In this document: in pieces, positions 1 to 11,115 of the stretch
How positions within the stretch are numbered: the stretch's first letter is position 1
How the letters are laid out: every line of letters starts with the position of its first letter
DNA from: Diplonema papillatum
Taxonomy: Eukaryota; Euglenozoa; Diplonemea; Diplonemida; Diplonemidae
Length of the DNA: 64,000 nucleotides
Assembly (NCBI GenBank): GCA_030068145.1
Contig: JAPJBO010000529.1
Coordinates: 1-64,000 of the forward strand
Direction: 5' to 3'
Made by a program: the position numbers and the translations under genes
The notes under the pieces: generated by a model
Told to the model about the DNA's origin: nothing
The model's input: only the letters and a program-made list of their open reading frames with translations
Databases searched by the model: none

Positions 1-66
<66 letters not shown>
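1..66. repeat. (GT)n microsatellite at window edge
   Basis: A pure GT dinucleotide run of 33 units starts at the first base and probably extends beyond the window. It abuts the 3' end of the non-LTR retrotransposon, which on the minus strand runs into (AC)n without a poly(A) tail. Confidence 0.97.
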
Positions 67-69
<3 letters not shown>

Positions 70-126
70 GGACCCGTTTTAACGTGGTGCCTCCCTTCAC
101 GAAAGTACGACCACGCTCAGATTAAG

Positions 127-3100
127 CTAGGTGACGGCCGATGCACCCCCGGGCTGGGAGTGGGGGCCTCCATTCGCTCTCCTGTTTGCGTGATGCTTTG
201 TGCAGCAGCTGGCTAATGCTTCGTTTTCAGCCACACAATCGCCGCAACGTCCTAGTCTGTGAGCTGTGCAGAAGTGCATCCGGGGCCTTAGACCATCCGA
301 TCCGTGATGATGCTGCTTGAGGCGACAGCAGGTCTCCGCCGGTAGACGCTTTTTTACGCACTCACTGCATCGCGGCTTTTTGTGGAGCGAGCAAACCACT
401 CCAGGGCGGGAAGTGTTAGCAGCGCCTTCTGGGGCCTCGCACGGGGGGGCACCTTTGCGCGGGTCAGTGCTTGAACCCCTTTCGGCCTCTTCCGTTCTGC
501 CTTTCCAGTCGGGTTTTCCCTGTGTCCATCCTGCCGGGTAAGCCTCCTCTGGCAAGAAGGTTGCGGCCCACTTCAGGTGTGGCGGGTAAGGGCTGCTCTC
601 ATGTTCGTCCGCGATTCCCGCCTGCGCGTGTTCGCGTATCCTCACGATGATGCCTTCTGTCGCCTCTGACAGCTGCGCTCGTCGGGAGACGCCCCGTACA
701 ACCGTCCCTCCCAGGGATGTCAGCACGGTGGAGGAGTACTCATGGCCATAGAACCACGGCTGCCCCGTCACCTTCTTGTACGCCTTCCCCATCTCAACGA
801 GGCTAAGCGCTTTGCCCAAGGCGGACCGGCGAAAGTCGGTTAGCATCTTCTCTTGCCTTCGAGGAGTCGGCCGCTGGCGCTGCACCAAGTCCATGGCGGC
901 GTTACTCAGGGCATCAGCGTCCGTGTTCCTCTCGCGCTTGACGTGCTCGATGCGCACTGTCATCCGTCGCTGCAGGGAAGAAACCATTCTGGCAGCGCGT
1001 GTCTGGTATGGCTTGAGCTCCTCGGAACATGCCAGGCGTCGCAAAAGCTGCCCCACTACCAGTGCCGAGTCCCCCCGCACCGTACACTGCGTGCCGTCCG
1101 CATCGTTCGCTTCGTTCAGCAGATGCAGGCCCGCTAGCACCGCTTCATACTCTGCCACGTTATTGCTGCGCACGGTGGGCAGCGGCAGGATTACCTCCGA
1201 CACCTTGACGCCGTCTCGGTACATTACCGCCCCTGCGCCAGCAACGGCGAAGGCGGTTCCGTTCGCTCTCGCCCCACCATCGAAGCACACAAGCAACCTG
1301 CTGTCGCCCATTTCCCCATCCGCTAGCGTTGTGCGAGCTGCTGTCACCTTGCCTGTCTGTGCTTGAGGTACTGCTGTATAGTACCTGCTTTTGAGGTCAG
1401 GGAGCCGCTGTCCGGTGTGCATTTCGAACTCTACAGCTAACTCGATGAAGCTGATGCCCAGCTCGTCGTGTCCCGGGGGTGCCCATTTCACCTGCCGCAG
1501 CCAGTCGGTGAACGCCATCCACATTTCCCGTCCGTATTTCCATTTCGTTGTCACGGCGGATGGCGCAATGAAAGGGACTGCGAGTCGGCAGGGTTCAGTT
1601 GGTCTCCAGCCTCGCGGGTAGCTCTCTGTCCTGTGATGCCGGGCTGACCTGTCGAGCAGGCCGTCGGCACCCTGGCGTTCCCTCAGCACTTCGACAAAGA
1701 ACAGTTGCAGTCGCTTCACTACATGCCGCCTTTTCTCCTTTTCTGCCGGCAGCACGGAGGTGCTTTCGTCTACCTGAGGGGCTGGGGCTATCCCGCACAA
1801 GCGCAGACACGGGGGCCAGTTTACCTGCATGGTCCTTATGTCTTCGTACTTCGCGCGCAAGTGCTCCCAAGCGGGGCAGCTCCAGAAAAGGTGATCCACC
1901 GTTTCTCGTTCCTCCGTATTGCAGTATAGACAGCTTTCTTCACCGGCCCCTGTTCGTCCAGCCGCCGGCGTGGCTCCCACAATCACTGATTTCAGCATGC
2001 CGGCTTGATACGCGGTGAGTGGGGAATCGTGCATCTCCAGCAGGTGCCGGGTTGTCTGGTAATCCACCCCGTCCCGCACTCCCCCGAAGTCTCCTCCCCG
2101 CCTTGCCGCGAGCTGAGCCATTTCGCGTAGTCTCAAAGCGTATCGCAGGTCGTGCTGTAGAAGCTTCGTGTTGTCCTGTGCCGCTGCATCATGCACTACC
2201 TCGTCTCCGGCTTCGTTCGTGTAGGCGATGCTGGTTGGTGCCACCCATCGCCACCCGAGTCCGTCTAGCGCTTCTTTGAAGAAGGCGAAAGGTCCATGCA
2301 ATGTCGCAAGCGAGTCGCTGTGCTCCCACGCTGTCTGTGACAGAGATCTCGCGGACTCCCACTTCTTGAGTTGCACTGCCCAGGTGGTGATTCTTCTGTA
2401 TGCCGGCACAACTACCGGGTCGAGTCGGTGCCCATGATGTAGGATATGTAGGACCGCCTCTTGAGCTCGGCGCGGCGGCCCAGTCCACATCGCCTCCGTG
2501 AACAATCTTCTCAGGCGCACGCTGTCCCGCTTCGTCATTCCCGATACTGCTGCACCGTAGTACCGTTTAGCTCCCGCTGACATGCTGACCACGAGGTCCT
2601 TCGCTTCGCCTGGCAGCGGGAGGCAAGCTGCCCTTTTCAGCACCCGCTCAGCTTCGGAGTTCCTCTCCACAATCCGTTTCGACGGCCGAATTACCTCCCC
2701 CGGTGGCACCTTCTCTGTGGTTAGCATCACGCCGAGAACGTCGAATGTCACCCGCCTTTGTATACCTTCTTGTCGCCCGTTGTTCACTGCTGTGCCGTCG
2801 CTTTCCGCATAATCAAGGGTTTGCGGGGTGTCCGACGCCGTCGTGAAAAAATGCGACTTTTTCTGCGTGCAGACTTTCATCCCGGTCAGCCCGGCGAACA
2901 TTCCTGACCGCCTGGCTGCCTCCTCTAAATCGGCAAACGTCTTCAGCATTGCATACACGTCATCGACGTACGATAGCGGAATCGCCGCTTCGATGTCCGC
3001 TACGTGTCGCATCCAGACACTGATGATGACGTTAATTAGGATGACACTCAGCGGGCATCCCTGCATTATCCCGTTCGTAGGCACGAAGCCTTCTCCAACC

Positions 3101-5964
3101 GTTGCTCCCACCCGGAAGTGACGCCGCATGTTGGTGTAGGCTGCCCTCAGAGTCCGCAGTACAACCTCGTTAAACCCCAGCTCCTCGGCCAGCTTAAAGG
3201 CTACTTCGATCGGTACCGAGTCAAAGCACTTTTGGAAGTCCAGCGCTAGGCCAAAGAGTGGCTCTCCCGTTAGGTGCGCCTCTTCGATAAGCGCTGCCAA
3301 GTGCCATACCAGGTCGTCTGTTCCATGTTCCTTCCGACATCCATGCAGGCCGCTCGGCGCAATCTCGTCCATCCACGCGAGTGCTGCCTTCGCCCTTACG
3401 GCTGCCCATATCCGGTACAGGACAGGCGTTATCGAAATCGGTCGTTGCGACAAGGGGTCCCCGTTGCTTTCGGGCTTCGGAAGCAGGTGAATGATCGCAT
3501 GCATTAGCTGTTCCGGCCATCGTCCCTCGCTTTCCACTGCGTTCATGGCATCTGCCATGAGTTGTAGGATTTCCGAGGGGAGTTGTCGTAGCTCGTGCAC
3601 GCGCCATCCATGTAGTCCGGGGGACGATGTCTTTTTCATCTTCTTGAGTGCCGCGTCCACATCAGCAGCACTGATGGGCTCGCATTCCATCGCATGCGGC
3701 GCGGGTAGATACCGTGCGTACTGCGACTTGAATGCCTCCCACTCTGGCTCCGGTTGGTCCGCATACTTTTGAAATATACCTCCCCAGGCGCCGGGCCCTC
3801 TCAGCATCTCATCGATCTCCGTCGGGCACGCGGTTAAGGTGCCATCCTGTCGTCGCAGAAATGCCGTTGGGATCCCTTGCTGTCCAGCTAGAAACCGATA
3901 TATATCGCCTTTTTCTGGGCCACTCCAAGCCTTCTGCATTCGATCCTTCCAGAGGCGTGAGCGCTGCGTCTTCAGCGCGGCAATCGCTTCACGTTGGGAT
4001 CCTTCCAGCCTCTCTACCGCCGCCACGAGTTCCTGCAACTCATCGCTGCTTCCGAAGTGCGTGAGCTGCGGTAAGAACTCTTCCACATTTCTTCTCCGCA
4101 ACGCGTTTCGTGCGTTGCGTTCTGCTACCGTCATCGCACCCACTTGTCCGCTACCGAGCCTCTGCCTTGCCTCCGCGACCACTGAGCGTAGCATTCCAAG
4201 AACTCTATCGCGTTGCTTCGTGGACCAATTCATAGCTCCTCGCGTCGTGCATGCCTGCCTCGCAGATGCGTGCGCCTCCCGTGTGCGGTAGCCGCCGGCT
4301 CTACCCCGGTAAGCAGTCGACCCTGGTTCGAGGTTCTCTCGGTGCAAATCAATCAGGTACGCCTCCGCCACTTCAGACGCATTCCTCAACGCCCCGTCCG
4401 CCCCACTTTCCGTTCGCTTTCGACGCAAGGCCGACGCTAGCATGCTCTGCTTCTGCTCCTGCGTCTGCACTGGCACTCTCCTCGGGAAAGGGGCGGGTAT
4501 CCGGTGGTTGCGTTTGGGCGGCGTGAAAGCCGGTATGTTGAGTGTGACAAAGATTGGGCAGTGGGTCGGTATGTCATACTCTCCCGCTTTCGCGGTTTGG
4601 ACGGTCACCACGGTCTGTGCTGCTACTGCGTTCAGGAAGCACATGTCTATTCGGGAGCCCGCCGCCGCCGCCCAGCAGGTGGGCGGTGCGTCCTGTGACC
4701 CCGCTCGCGCAGCCGCTGACGCCGCATCGACCCATCCACTTTGGCAGGCTGTGGTCAGGGACATGCTTTCCTCTGCCGGCGTGTTGAAGTCACCCATGAC
4801 AGCTATCGGTACCTGCCCGAGTCCTGCCGCCATTTCGAAAACATCTGCAATGAGCTTCTCCCGATCCCGTACCACCGCCGCCTCCCTGCCTACGGGTGCA
4901 TACACCGATATCACGTGCAGCACCATACGCGCATTTCCCGTTGCCACCACCGCGTGCGCGACTCGTGTACTCCTCGCCAACTCTCTCTCCAACTCTGTTG
5001 TGGGCTGGGAGACACTAGCCACCATGCCGCGGGTGGCGACAGCTGCGCCTCCTGGCACCCGTTGTCCTATACCGTTCGCACCCACAACAACAGGCACGTC
5101 TTCGCCCCAGTGACAGTCCCATCCGTATGCCGCAAGAAACAGCCCGCATGTCCTTTTTGTCTCTGGGCCCGCCCTGGTCTCTTGCAGAGCGACGATGTCC
5201 GCCGGGAGGGTCGCCACTGTCCGACTTCTCGCATTTATGGAACCCACGTTTGCCGTTGCTAGCACTATCGTGCGACCAGGGGGCGCTATCGTATTCCGGG
5301 CTGAGAGTCTGGGTTTACTGTCTGCTGCTATCTCACTCAGGGGAAGCTGTGACACCTCGGGGCCGAGGGTCGACAGCAGCTGCAGAGTTTCATGCGGTAC
5401 GTGCAACGCGTCATAGTGCTGCGGCCGGTACGTCACGGTGATGATGCGTGACGAATTACCAGCTCTTCCTTCGCACCTGAGGTGCGCCAAATTCGTTGTT
5501 GATAGTACCCACACAGTTGCCTTCAGCACTTCTGCTGCGGCTTGCAACGTGAGGTGGTCACCGTAGTGTCCGTCCCGCGCTACGGTGGAAAGATACTCAG
5601 ATAGAGACGAATCAGTAGGGAGGAACGCCGAAGGCGGGTGGTGTCGCAGCTGCCAGGTTACCTTCTGCCTTAGGGAAGTAGCCGAAAGACTCAGCTTACT
5701 ACTTCGCAGCAGCGCGGCAAATTGGCAGTTACCATCTTTCTCAACCGGTATCCGCTTCGCGCGCAAGATCGCAGCCGCCCTGTCGAGTTCCGTGTCGCCG
5801 CTTTCAGCTGGCGTCGGTTGATTCACGGCGGTTGACTGGTTTACACTCTTGACTTCCTCCCCTCGTCGATTTCGCTTGCCAGTAGTAGGGTTGGCGCACC
5901 GGACAGCGCCAGTTGACACGTTTTCCTTGCTTGGTGTCAGTTCTTGTCCGGCACGCCCAGCCCC
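127..5964 (-). CDS. LINE ORF2: OTU protease-endonuclease-reverse transcriptase-RNase H polyprotein
   Basis: The frame runs about 1,945 codons from the UAG ending ORF1 to the stop at 127. Domain order, counted from a GTG codon at 5919: OTU-type cysteine protease with DGNC at 62-65 and HYD near 168; APE-type endonuclease at about 217-460 (QETR at 246, MGDFNT near 375, SRID near 422); reverse transcriptase with LALDFQKCFD at 891, GIMQGCPLS at 950 and YVDD at about 984; a CxxC-H-C finger with HLFWSC; RNase H with a CFDGG start and NTDADAL end; and two C-terminal Cys/His knuckles ending GASAVT. No ATG occurs before residue 299, inside the endonuclease, so an independent AUG start would delete the OTU domain and half the endonuclease. 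Translation by readthrough from ORF1 is therefore inferred. The enzymes would carry out target-primed reverse transcription. Confidence 0.93.
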   Translation of the reverse strand, partial: GAGRAGQELTPSKENVSTGAVRCANPTTGKRNRRGEEVKSVNQSTAVNQPTPAESGDTELDRAAAILRAKRIPVEKDGNCQFAALLRSSKLSLSATSLRQKVTWQLRHHPPSAFLPTDSSLSEYLSTVARDGHYGDHLTLQAAAEVLKATVWVLSTTNLAHLRCEGRAGNSSRIITVTYRPQHYDALHVPHETLQLLSTLGPEVSQLPLSEIAADSKPRLSARNTIAPPGRTIVLATANVGSINARSRTVATLPADIVALQETRAGPETKRTCGLFLAAYGWDCHWGEDVPVVVGANGIGQRVPGGAAVATRGMVASVSQPTTELERELARSTRVAHAVVATGNARMVLHVISVYAPVGREAAVVRDREKLIADVFEMAAGLGQVPIAVMGDFNTPAEESMSLTTACQSGWVDAASAAARAGSQDAPPTCWAAAAGSRIDMCFLNAVAAQTVVTVQTAKAGEYDIPTHCPIFVTLNIPAFTPPKRNHRIPAPFPRRVPVQTQEQKQSMLASALRRKRTESGADGALRNASEVAEAYLIDLHRENLEPGSTAYRGRAGGYRTREAHASARQACTTRGAMNWSTKQRDRVLGMLRSVVAEARQRLGSGQVGAMTVAERNARNALRRRNVEEFLPQLTHFGSSDELQELVAAVERLEGSQREAIAALKTQRSRLWKDRMQKAWSGPEKGDIYRFLAGQQGIPTAFLRRQDGTLTACPTEIDEMLRGPGAWGGIFQKYADQPEPEWEAFKSQYARYLPAPHAMECEPISAADVDAALKKMKKTSSPGLHGWRVHELRQLPSEILQLMADAMNAVESEGRWPEQLMHAIIHLLPKPESNGDPLSQRPISITPVLYRIWAAVRAKAALAWMDEIAPSGLHGCRKEHGTDDLVWHLAALIEEAHLTGEPLFGLALDFQKCFDSVPIEVAFKLAEELGFNEVVLRTLRAAYTNMRRHFRVGATVGEGFVPTNGIMQGCPLSVILINVIISVWMRHVADIEAAIPLSYVDDVYAMLKTFADLEEAARRSGMFAGLTGMKVCTQKKSHFFTTASDTPQTLDYAESDGTAVNNGRQEGIQRRVTFDVLGVMLTTEKVPPGEVIRPSKRIVERNSEAERVLKRAACLPLPGEAKDLVVSMSAGAKRYYGAAVSGMTKRDSVRLRRLFTEAMWTGPPRRAQEAVLHILHHGHRLDPVVVPAYRRITTWAVQLKKWESARSLSQTAWEHSDSLATLHGPFAFFKEALDGLGWRWVAPTSIAYTNEAGDEVVHDAAAQDNTKLLQHDLRYALRLREMAQLAARRGGDFGGVRDGVDYQTTRHLLEMHDSPLTAYQAGMLKSVIVGATPAAGRTGAGEESCLYCNTEERETVDHLFWSCPAWEHLRAKYEDIRTMQVNWPPCLRLCGIAPAPQVDESTSVLPAEKEKRRHVVKRLQLFFVEVLRERQGADGLLDRSARHHRTESYPRGWRPTEPCRLAVPFIAPSAVTTKWKYGREMWMAFTDWLRQVKWAPPGHDELGISFIELAVEFEMHTGQRLPDLKSRYYTAVPQAQTGKVTAARTTLADGEMGDSRLLVCFDGGARANGTAFAVAGAGAVMYRDGVKVSEVILPLPTVRSNNVAEYEAVLAGLHLLNEANDADGTQCTVRGDSALVVGQLLRRLACSEELKPYQTRAARMVSSLQRRMTVRIEHVKRERNTDADALSNAAMDLVQRQRPTPRRQEKMLTDFRRSALGKALSLVEMGKAYKKVTGQPWFYGHEYSSTVLTSLGGTVVRGVSRRAQLSEATEGIIVRIREHAQAGIADEHESSPYPPHLKWAATFLPEEAYPAGWTQGKPDWKGRTEEAERGSSTDPRKGAPPCEAPEGAANTSRPGVVCSLHKKPRCSECVKKRLPAETCCRLKQHHHGSDGLRPRMHFCTAHRLGRCGDCVAENEALASCCTKHHANRRANGGPHSQPGGASAVT

Positions 5965-5967
5965 CTA
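5965..5967 (-). other. In-frame UAG between ORF1 and ORF2 (candidate readthrough codon)
   Basis: Reading right to left, ...GAT AAA AAG TAG GGG GCT GGG... continues without another stop into ORF2. The bases after the stop (UAG GGG GCU) recall the purine-rich context of retroviral gag-pol readthrough sites. Whether a downstream RNA structure exists was not tested. Confidence 0.7.
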
Positions 5968-7200
5968 CTTTTTATCGATGGGGCTGTAGCGGTTGGTTGA
6001 CACCATGTCAGTCAGGAGCTGCTGCTTACCCCCGCCTTTCCCGCCCTTCGCCTTTCCGGCGACCGGTCTCTTTGTAGCTTCGTTGAGCTGCTTCAACTGC
6101 TCGGCCAGCTCCTTTTCGTCAGCCTCCTTCTTAGCTTTCTTCCCTTTCTTGGAAGCTGTGGTGAGGGGCTGGGCCGGGAGGGGCTCCTGCGCGGCGTTTT
6201 CGGCTAAAGGTACCGGCGGCTCGGCAGGGGGTGGAGTCGGTTGGATTGCAGGTACGGGCTCGTCTGTCCGCGCGGGCACGCCTGCGGCGGCAGATTGCTG
6301 TGCGACCTGTGCAATTCTCCCAAGCGCTGAGTCGATTCTGGCGCACATCTCCTGCGTAATACGGTCCAGCTTCTGCTCCGTCTCCGCCATCCACCCTATC
6401 TGGCGCGTGTAGGCGTTGTCTTCGCGCTTGGTGGCTATCTGCGTCTGGGCGTCAGCCCAGCTTCGGAAGCGCTTTTCGAACGCGCCCTCCCAAGCCTCTC
6501 GCGCGGCAGTTCGCTCCTTCTGCCAGGCCTCTCGCTGCCTGCTCTGCTGCTGCGCCCAGGCTTCCCAGGCCGCTGCCGTCTCGTCCTGGTTCCCCTGCTC
6601 GCGCCTCTCTTCTCGCATCTCCGCGTCGTCCGTCGGGGACAGCTCCTTCAGCTGCTCCCGCAGTCTCGTCAGCTGCCTCTTCCGCACTTCTTCATGCGCT
6701 TTGAGCGCCCAGCGCCACTCGTCTTCCCCCTTCTTCTTCCCGAACTCGGCGAGGAACTCGGGCTTGGAGTACGTGGGTCCCCTGGGGGCCCCGTTGTCCG
6801 GCAGGCGTTTCGGCGGTCCTGCAGCGGCGAGGCTGTCCAGCTCTTGGCGGGTTCGCTGGATGCGCTCCTGTCGGTGCGCCTCTTGCCGGGCCCGGTCGCG
6901 CGCCTCGACGTCGACGATTTCGCCTTCCTCCTCGCCAACGCGCACCTTGGCAACTGGTGGTGGCTCCGTCGCCTCGATGTGCGCGACTCCCTTCTTGATC
7001 CGCACTCTGGCCCCAGCCCACCCAAGCTGCTCGACCAGGCGCTCGTACGCACCTACCCGCCCCTTCAACGTCTCAAGACGCAGAGTGTATGCACGGGTTT
7101 CGGGTAGGTGCACCACACGCACTTCGGCTTCGAACCTTTCGCTGCCCGAGGGTATTCCCTCGGGCCCCAGGGGGACCGCGTGGAGGTTGTTCGTAGTCAT
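5965..7200 (-). CDS. LINE ORF1: coiled-coil Gag-like protein
   Basis: The product is 411 aa, starts at the ATG at 7200 and ends in TAG at 5965-5967. It is very rich in Glu, Arg, Gln, Lys and Ala. A long charged helical stretch from about residue 100 to 300 suggests a coiled coil. A proline-rich linker follows, then a Lys/Gly-rich basic C-terminus around 350-400 that could bind RNA. No zinc knuckle or RRM is recognisable. By analogy with ORF1p of other LINEs it would coat the element RNA; this is family knowledge plus position, not a motif match. Its stop codon lies in the same frame as ORF2 with no other stop between them, so it probably also forms the N-terminal part of an ORF1-ORF2 fusion made by UAG readthrough. 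Confidence 0.85.
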   Translation of the reverse strand: MTTNNLHAVPLGPEGIPSGSERFEAEVRVVHLPETRAYTLRLETLKGRVGAYERLVEQLGWAGARVRIKKGVAHIEATEPPPVAKVRVGEEEGEIVDVEARDRARQEAHRQERIQRTRQELDSLAAAGPPKRLPDNGAPRGPTYSKPEFLAEFGKKKGEDEWRWALKAHEEVRKRQLTRLREQLKELSPTDDAEMREERREQGNQDETAAAWEAWAQQQSRQREAWQKERTAAREAWEGAFEKRFRSWADAQTQIATKREDNAYTRQIGWMAETEQKLDRITQEMCARIDSALGRIAQVAQQSAAAGVPARTDEPVPAIQPTPPPAEPPVPLAENAAQEPLPAQPLTTASKKGKKAKKEADEKELAEQLKQLNEATKRPVAGKAKGGKGGGKQQLLTDMVSTNRYSPIDKK

Positions 7201-7242
7201 TTTACCGTTTGAGTATGTGTTGAGTGCGTTATGGTTTTCCCC

Positions 7243-8050
<808 letters not shown>

Positions 8051-8116
8051 GTAGCAGTAGATGTCTTGGCTCTGGACGGCACCGCCCCGTGAGACGAGCA
8101 AAGGGAAAAGCAGCAC

Positions 8117-11115
8117 CTCGATGACACCGACCAGCTGCGTCGTTTTCTTGTCCAGAACCGGAACGCATAGGATGTTGTGGGCGGTCTTGTGGTATTGGGA
8201 GGACGTGGCTTCGACGGCCGTGTCTTTGACATTGATCAGCTCACCCGAGCGCGCCGCCTTCACGTGCACAGCGTCTCCGTTGCTCAGCGGCGAAATGATC
8301 CTCTCGCCGTTCTTGTTTATCGAGCACAGGTGCGTTCTCTTTTCGTTCACGATGTGCATCATTGCCTCCTCGCACTGCATCAGCTCCTTCACATCCCTGG
8401 GGACTGCCGTGACAAGCTGTGGTGTATTGTGTTTCCGACGATCCCGTATTCGCGAACCCATAGCATTGGTGCCTATACAACCTTGTGTTTGTTATGTTCA
8501 GCTCGGCATATGCTTTGCCGATGTCACGAAAGCGGGTGTTCATGTAAGATAATACTCTCCATTTGTCGTAGTTTGTGCTGCGACTGAACGCTTCAGCAAA
8601 TAACTAACCTTAGACTCTTTCCGTGGTTCGTGTTGAATACAGCACGCTCCTTCCTTTGGGATATGAGACGATGCCAAAACCCCCTCCCTCCCCTTTGCAC
8701 TAATAAAATACTTTTCGACGTCTTACCTCCACTTAACCCGCCCAAAACCGTTTAGGGCCCGTTTTCGGCCGCACAGACAGGGTTTCGGGGCCGGCATCAC
8801 GGGATGACGTCAAAATATGGGAGTGGGGGGGTTTTGGCATCTTCTCAATATGTATAACCCGTCTCCTCGAGAATATCCTACAAACAGCCGATGGTTGTTG
8901 ATTAAAAAAGACACCTGCTCGACCCTCTGCGCACTGTTCAGCTCACTAGCGAGCTCGCCCAGCACAACCGTGCGAAGGACTGCGGCCTCGTACTTGAGGA
9001 TCAGCTGCCCGTACATGAGGTGGATCCCGGTCTGGTTGCCCAACAGCTCGAGGAGCGCGGTGTCCTGGTCGTTGAAGCAGCCGTGGAACTTGTTTATGGC
9101 CTGGATGACTGCGAGGACCTGGTTGCCCCGCTTCACCGGGCAGCATAGCACGTTTTTGGTCCGGTACCCGGTCTTGAAGTCGACCGACGAGTTGAACCGC
9201 GAGTCCTCGTACGCGTCCGGGATGACAATGCTCTCCCCCCGGCTCGCAGACCACCCGGCAATGCCCTTGCCCAGGGGCATCCTGATCTTGGAGGTGTTGT
9301 TGCTCGCGTTCATCGTCACCGAGTGGTACGACCACAGCTGCTGCTTCTCCTCGTCGACCATGAACAGCGTCGCACGGTCGCACCGGATGAGCTTCTTCAC
9401 CACGCCGATCAGCAGCCGAGTCGCGGTCTGCAGCTCGGTAGCTGCGGAGAGCTCGCTGACCGCACTGAGGATGAACTTCAAGTTGTTCCCGAAGGCCTCC
9501 TTGCTCTGCATGTTCTCCAACTGCTGCAGCGCCTGGCTCTTCCACGGGTCCTCGACGTTCTTCGTCTGAGCCACGAGCAGGCAGGCCGCGCCGGTGGGGA
9601 CGATCAAGTACGTGTTCATCCACCCTTTTCCCTTCACGAACACGTCCGACAGCACGTCAACCTAATTGATTCGGTGTGTTCGTGTGTTGTCTTTTACCTC
9701 AGGTTCATTTTTAATGTTTGGGAATTCTGATCACCCGTCGACTTTTAGTCTTGAACGCGTGTTGAACGCATAGAGCCGCATGTCCGTCGTCAGGCTTCAT
9801 TTTGACAGCGCTGTTGCGGATAGCATCTGAGCTGGTTTTTGACTTGATAAAGACATGCACAAACCTCGACGGCGTGCTTCTCTTTCAGGTGGTTCGCGAC
9901 CTCTTCCGTGCAGTTGACTCGGTTCGGCTTCGATAGGGACTCCATCCGACTGGCCATGTTGACGGTGTCTCCCCAGAAGTCGTAGACGGGTTTTGTGGTG
10001 CCGAGAACGCCACTGACGGCGGGCCCGGTGGACATGCCGAAGCGCAGGCTGATCTTCTCTACGCCCAGCTCGGACGCGGAGAGCGACGACAGCGACGCGA
10101 ACTCTTCGAGGACGCCGAAGCACCAGTCGTGCATCGCCTTGATGTGGTCGAACGACCGCTGCCGGAACCCAGCCACCGCCATGTAGCAGTCCCCGATGGT
10201 TTTCACCTTCGTGATCCCGAACCGGACAGCGCACGAATCGAAGACCGTGAACAACTCGTTCAACCCGCGGAGCAGCTGAATGGCTGGGAGATGTGCGGTC
10301 GCCTTCGTGAACCCCACGAGATCTGTGAAGCAGAAGGTCAGCTGGCTGTGCGTCACAGCGATGGCGTCGCCGCGGTGCAGCTGCGTGACGACGTCGCCGG
10401 GGATCAAAGTGTTCAGCATCTTGGTGTCCAGCTGCGAGCGCTGGTCGGGCTCGTTCTTCAGTGCGAGGAGCCACGCCAAGGGAAGCAGCTGTGCCGCGGC
10501 GAGGCCGGCTGCGACGTACGCCAGCGGCTCCGCCACCACGATGCAAACCACGATTATGCCCACGCTCAGTACGAACGGAGCCAACGGCCTCGCGTAGAAG
10601 ACGGACGCCGGCGGCGGCCCGCTGGGGGCGGGTATGAGGTCGCGGTCGCCGAAGATTGCGACCATGTGGGTCGACGACACCGCCGAAGGCTTGCGGTTCG
10701 GGTCGTACTTGCTCGAGGGAGAGCTACCCTTGCGGGGCGACTGGGTCATGCGCAGCGGTTTGCTCTGCATCTGCGACGTGGGGCGGCCGTCGGGCGGCAC
10801 GGGGAGAGGGGGCAGCGTCACCGTCTTGGACAACGCGGTGAGGCTGTGCCTGCTCTGGCTCTTGTACGGCGAAGGCTGCTCGCTGTCGGTGTTGTCCTCG
10901 TCCCCCGACGGCAGCTTGCCGCTGTCCACGAACGCTTCGACGACCGGCCGGACGACGCTGCGGGCGTTGCTGCGCGGGCTGCTCGTATCCAAGTCGCCGT
11001 TCTCCTGCATTTCATACATCCACTCATCGGTGTGCATCCGGTCCTCCGGCGCGGGCACCGCCTTCATCACGCGGTCGATCGACTCCTGCCCGCCCATCTC
11101 GCACACGAGATCCAT
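8117..11115 (-). CDS. Membrane adenylyl cyclase fused to two GAF domains (3 exons seen, gene continues off window)
   Basis: Exon 1 is 9865-11115 (417 codons), exon 2 is 8915-9661 (249) and exon 3 is 8117-8416 (100). All visible junctions are phase 0. Exon 1 holds a disordered N-terminus, a hydrophobic anchor at about 178-217 and a class III cyclase domain with metal-binding D265 (FTDLVGFT) and D309 (IGDCYM). The base-recognition pair K305 and D379 is typical of adenylyl rather than guanylyl cyclases, and N386 and R390 are present. Splicing restores the end of the cyclase fold (HAVE joined to VDVLSDVFVKGKG). Exon 2 then carries a complete GAF domain, and exon 3 most of a second one, ending at GVIE before a donor at 8116. 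The product should make cAMP at a membrane, with the GAF domains sensing a cyclic nucleotide or another small ligand. The 3' end lies left of the window. Confidence 0.88.
8427..8512. repeat. Dispersed repeat, TTTCCGACGATCCCG family (copy 1)
   Basis: This segment matches 12683-12770: both carry GTGTTTCCGACGATCCCG, then TTGGTG, then CTTGTGTTTGT and GTTCAGCTC in the same order. It lies beside the acceptor of cyclase intron 2. Confidence 0.5.
8661..8851. repeat. Short foldback (MITE-like) element in cyclase intron 2
   Basis: Near-perfect inverted repeats of about 31 bp (8661-8692 and 8819-8851) share the core GATGCCAAAACCCCC and enclose about 125 bp. No clear target duplication is visible. Confidence 0.5.
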
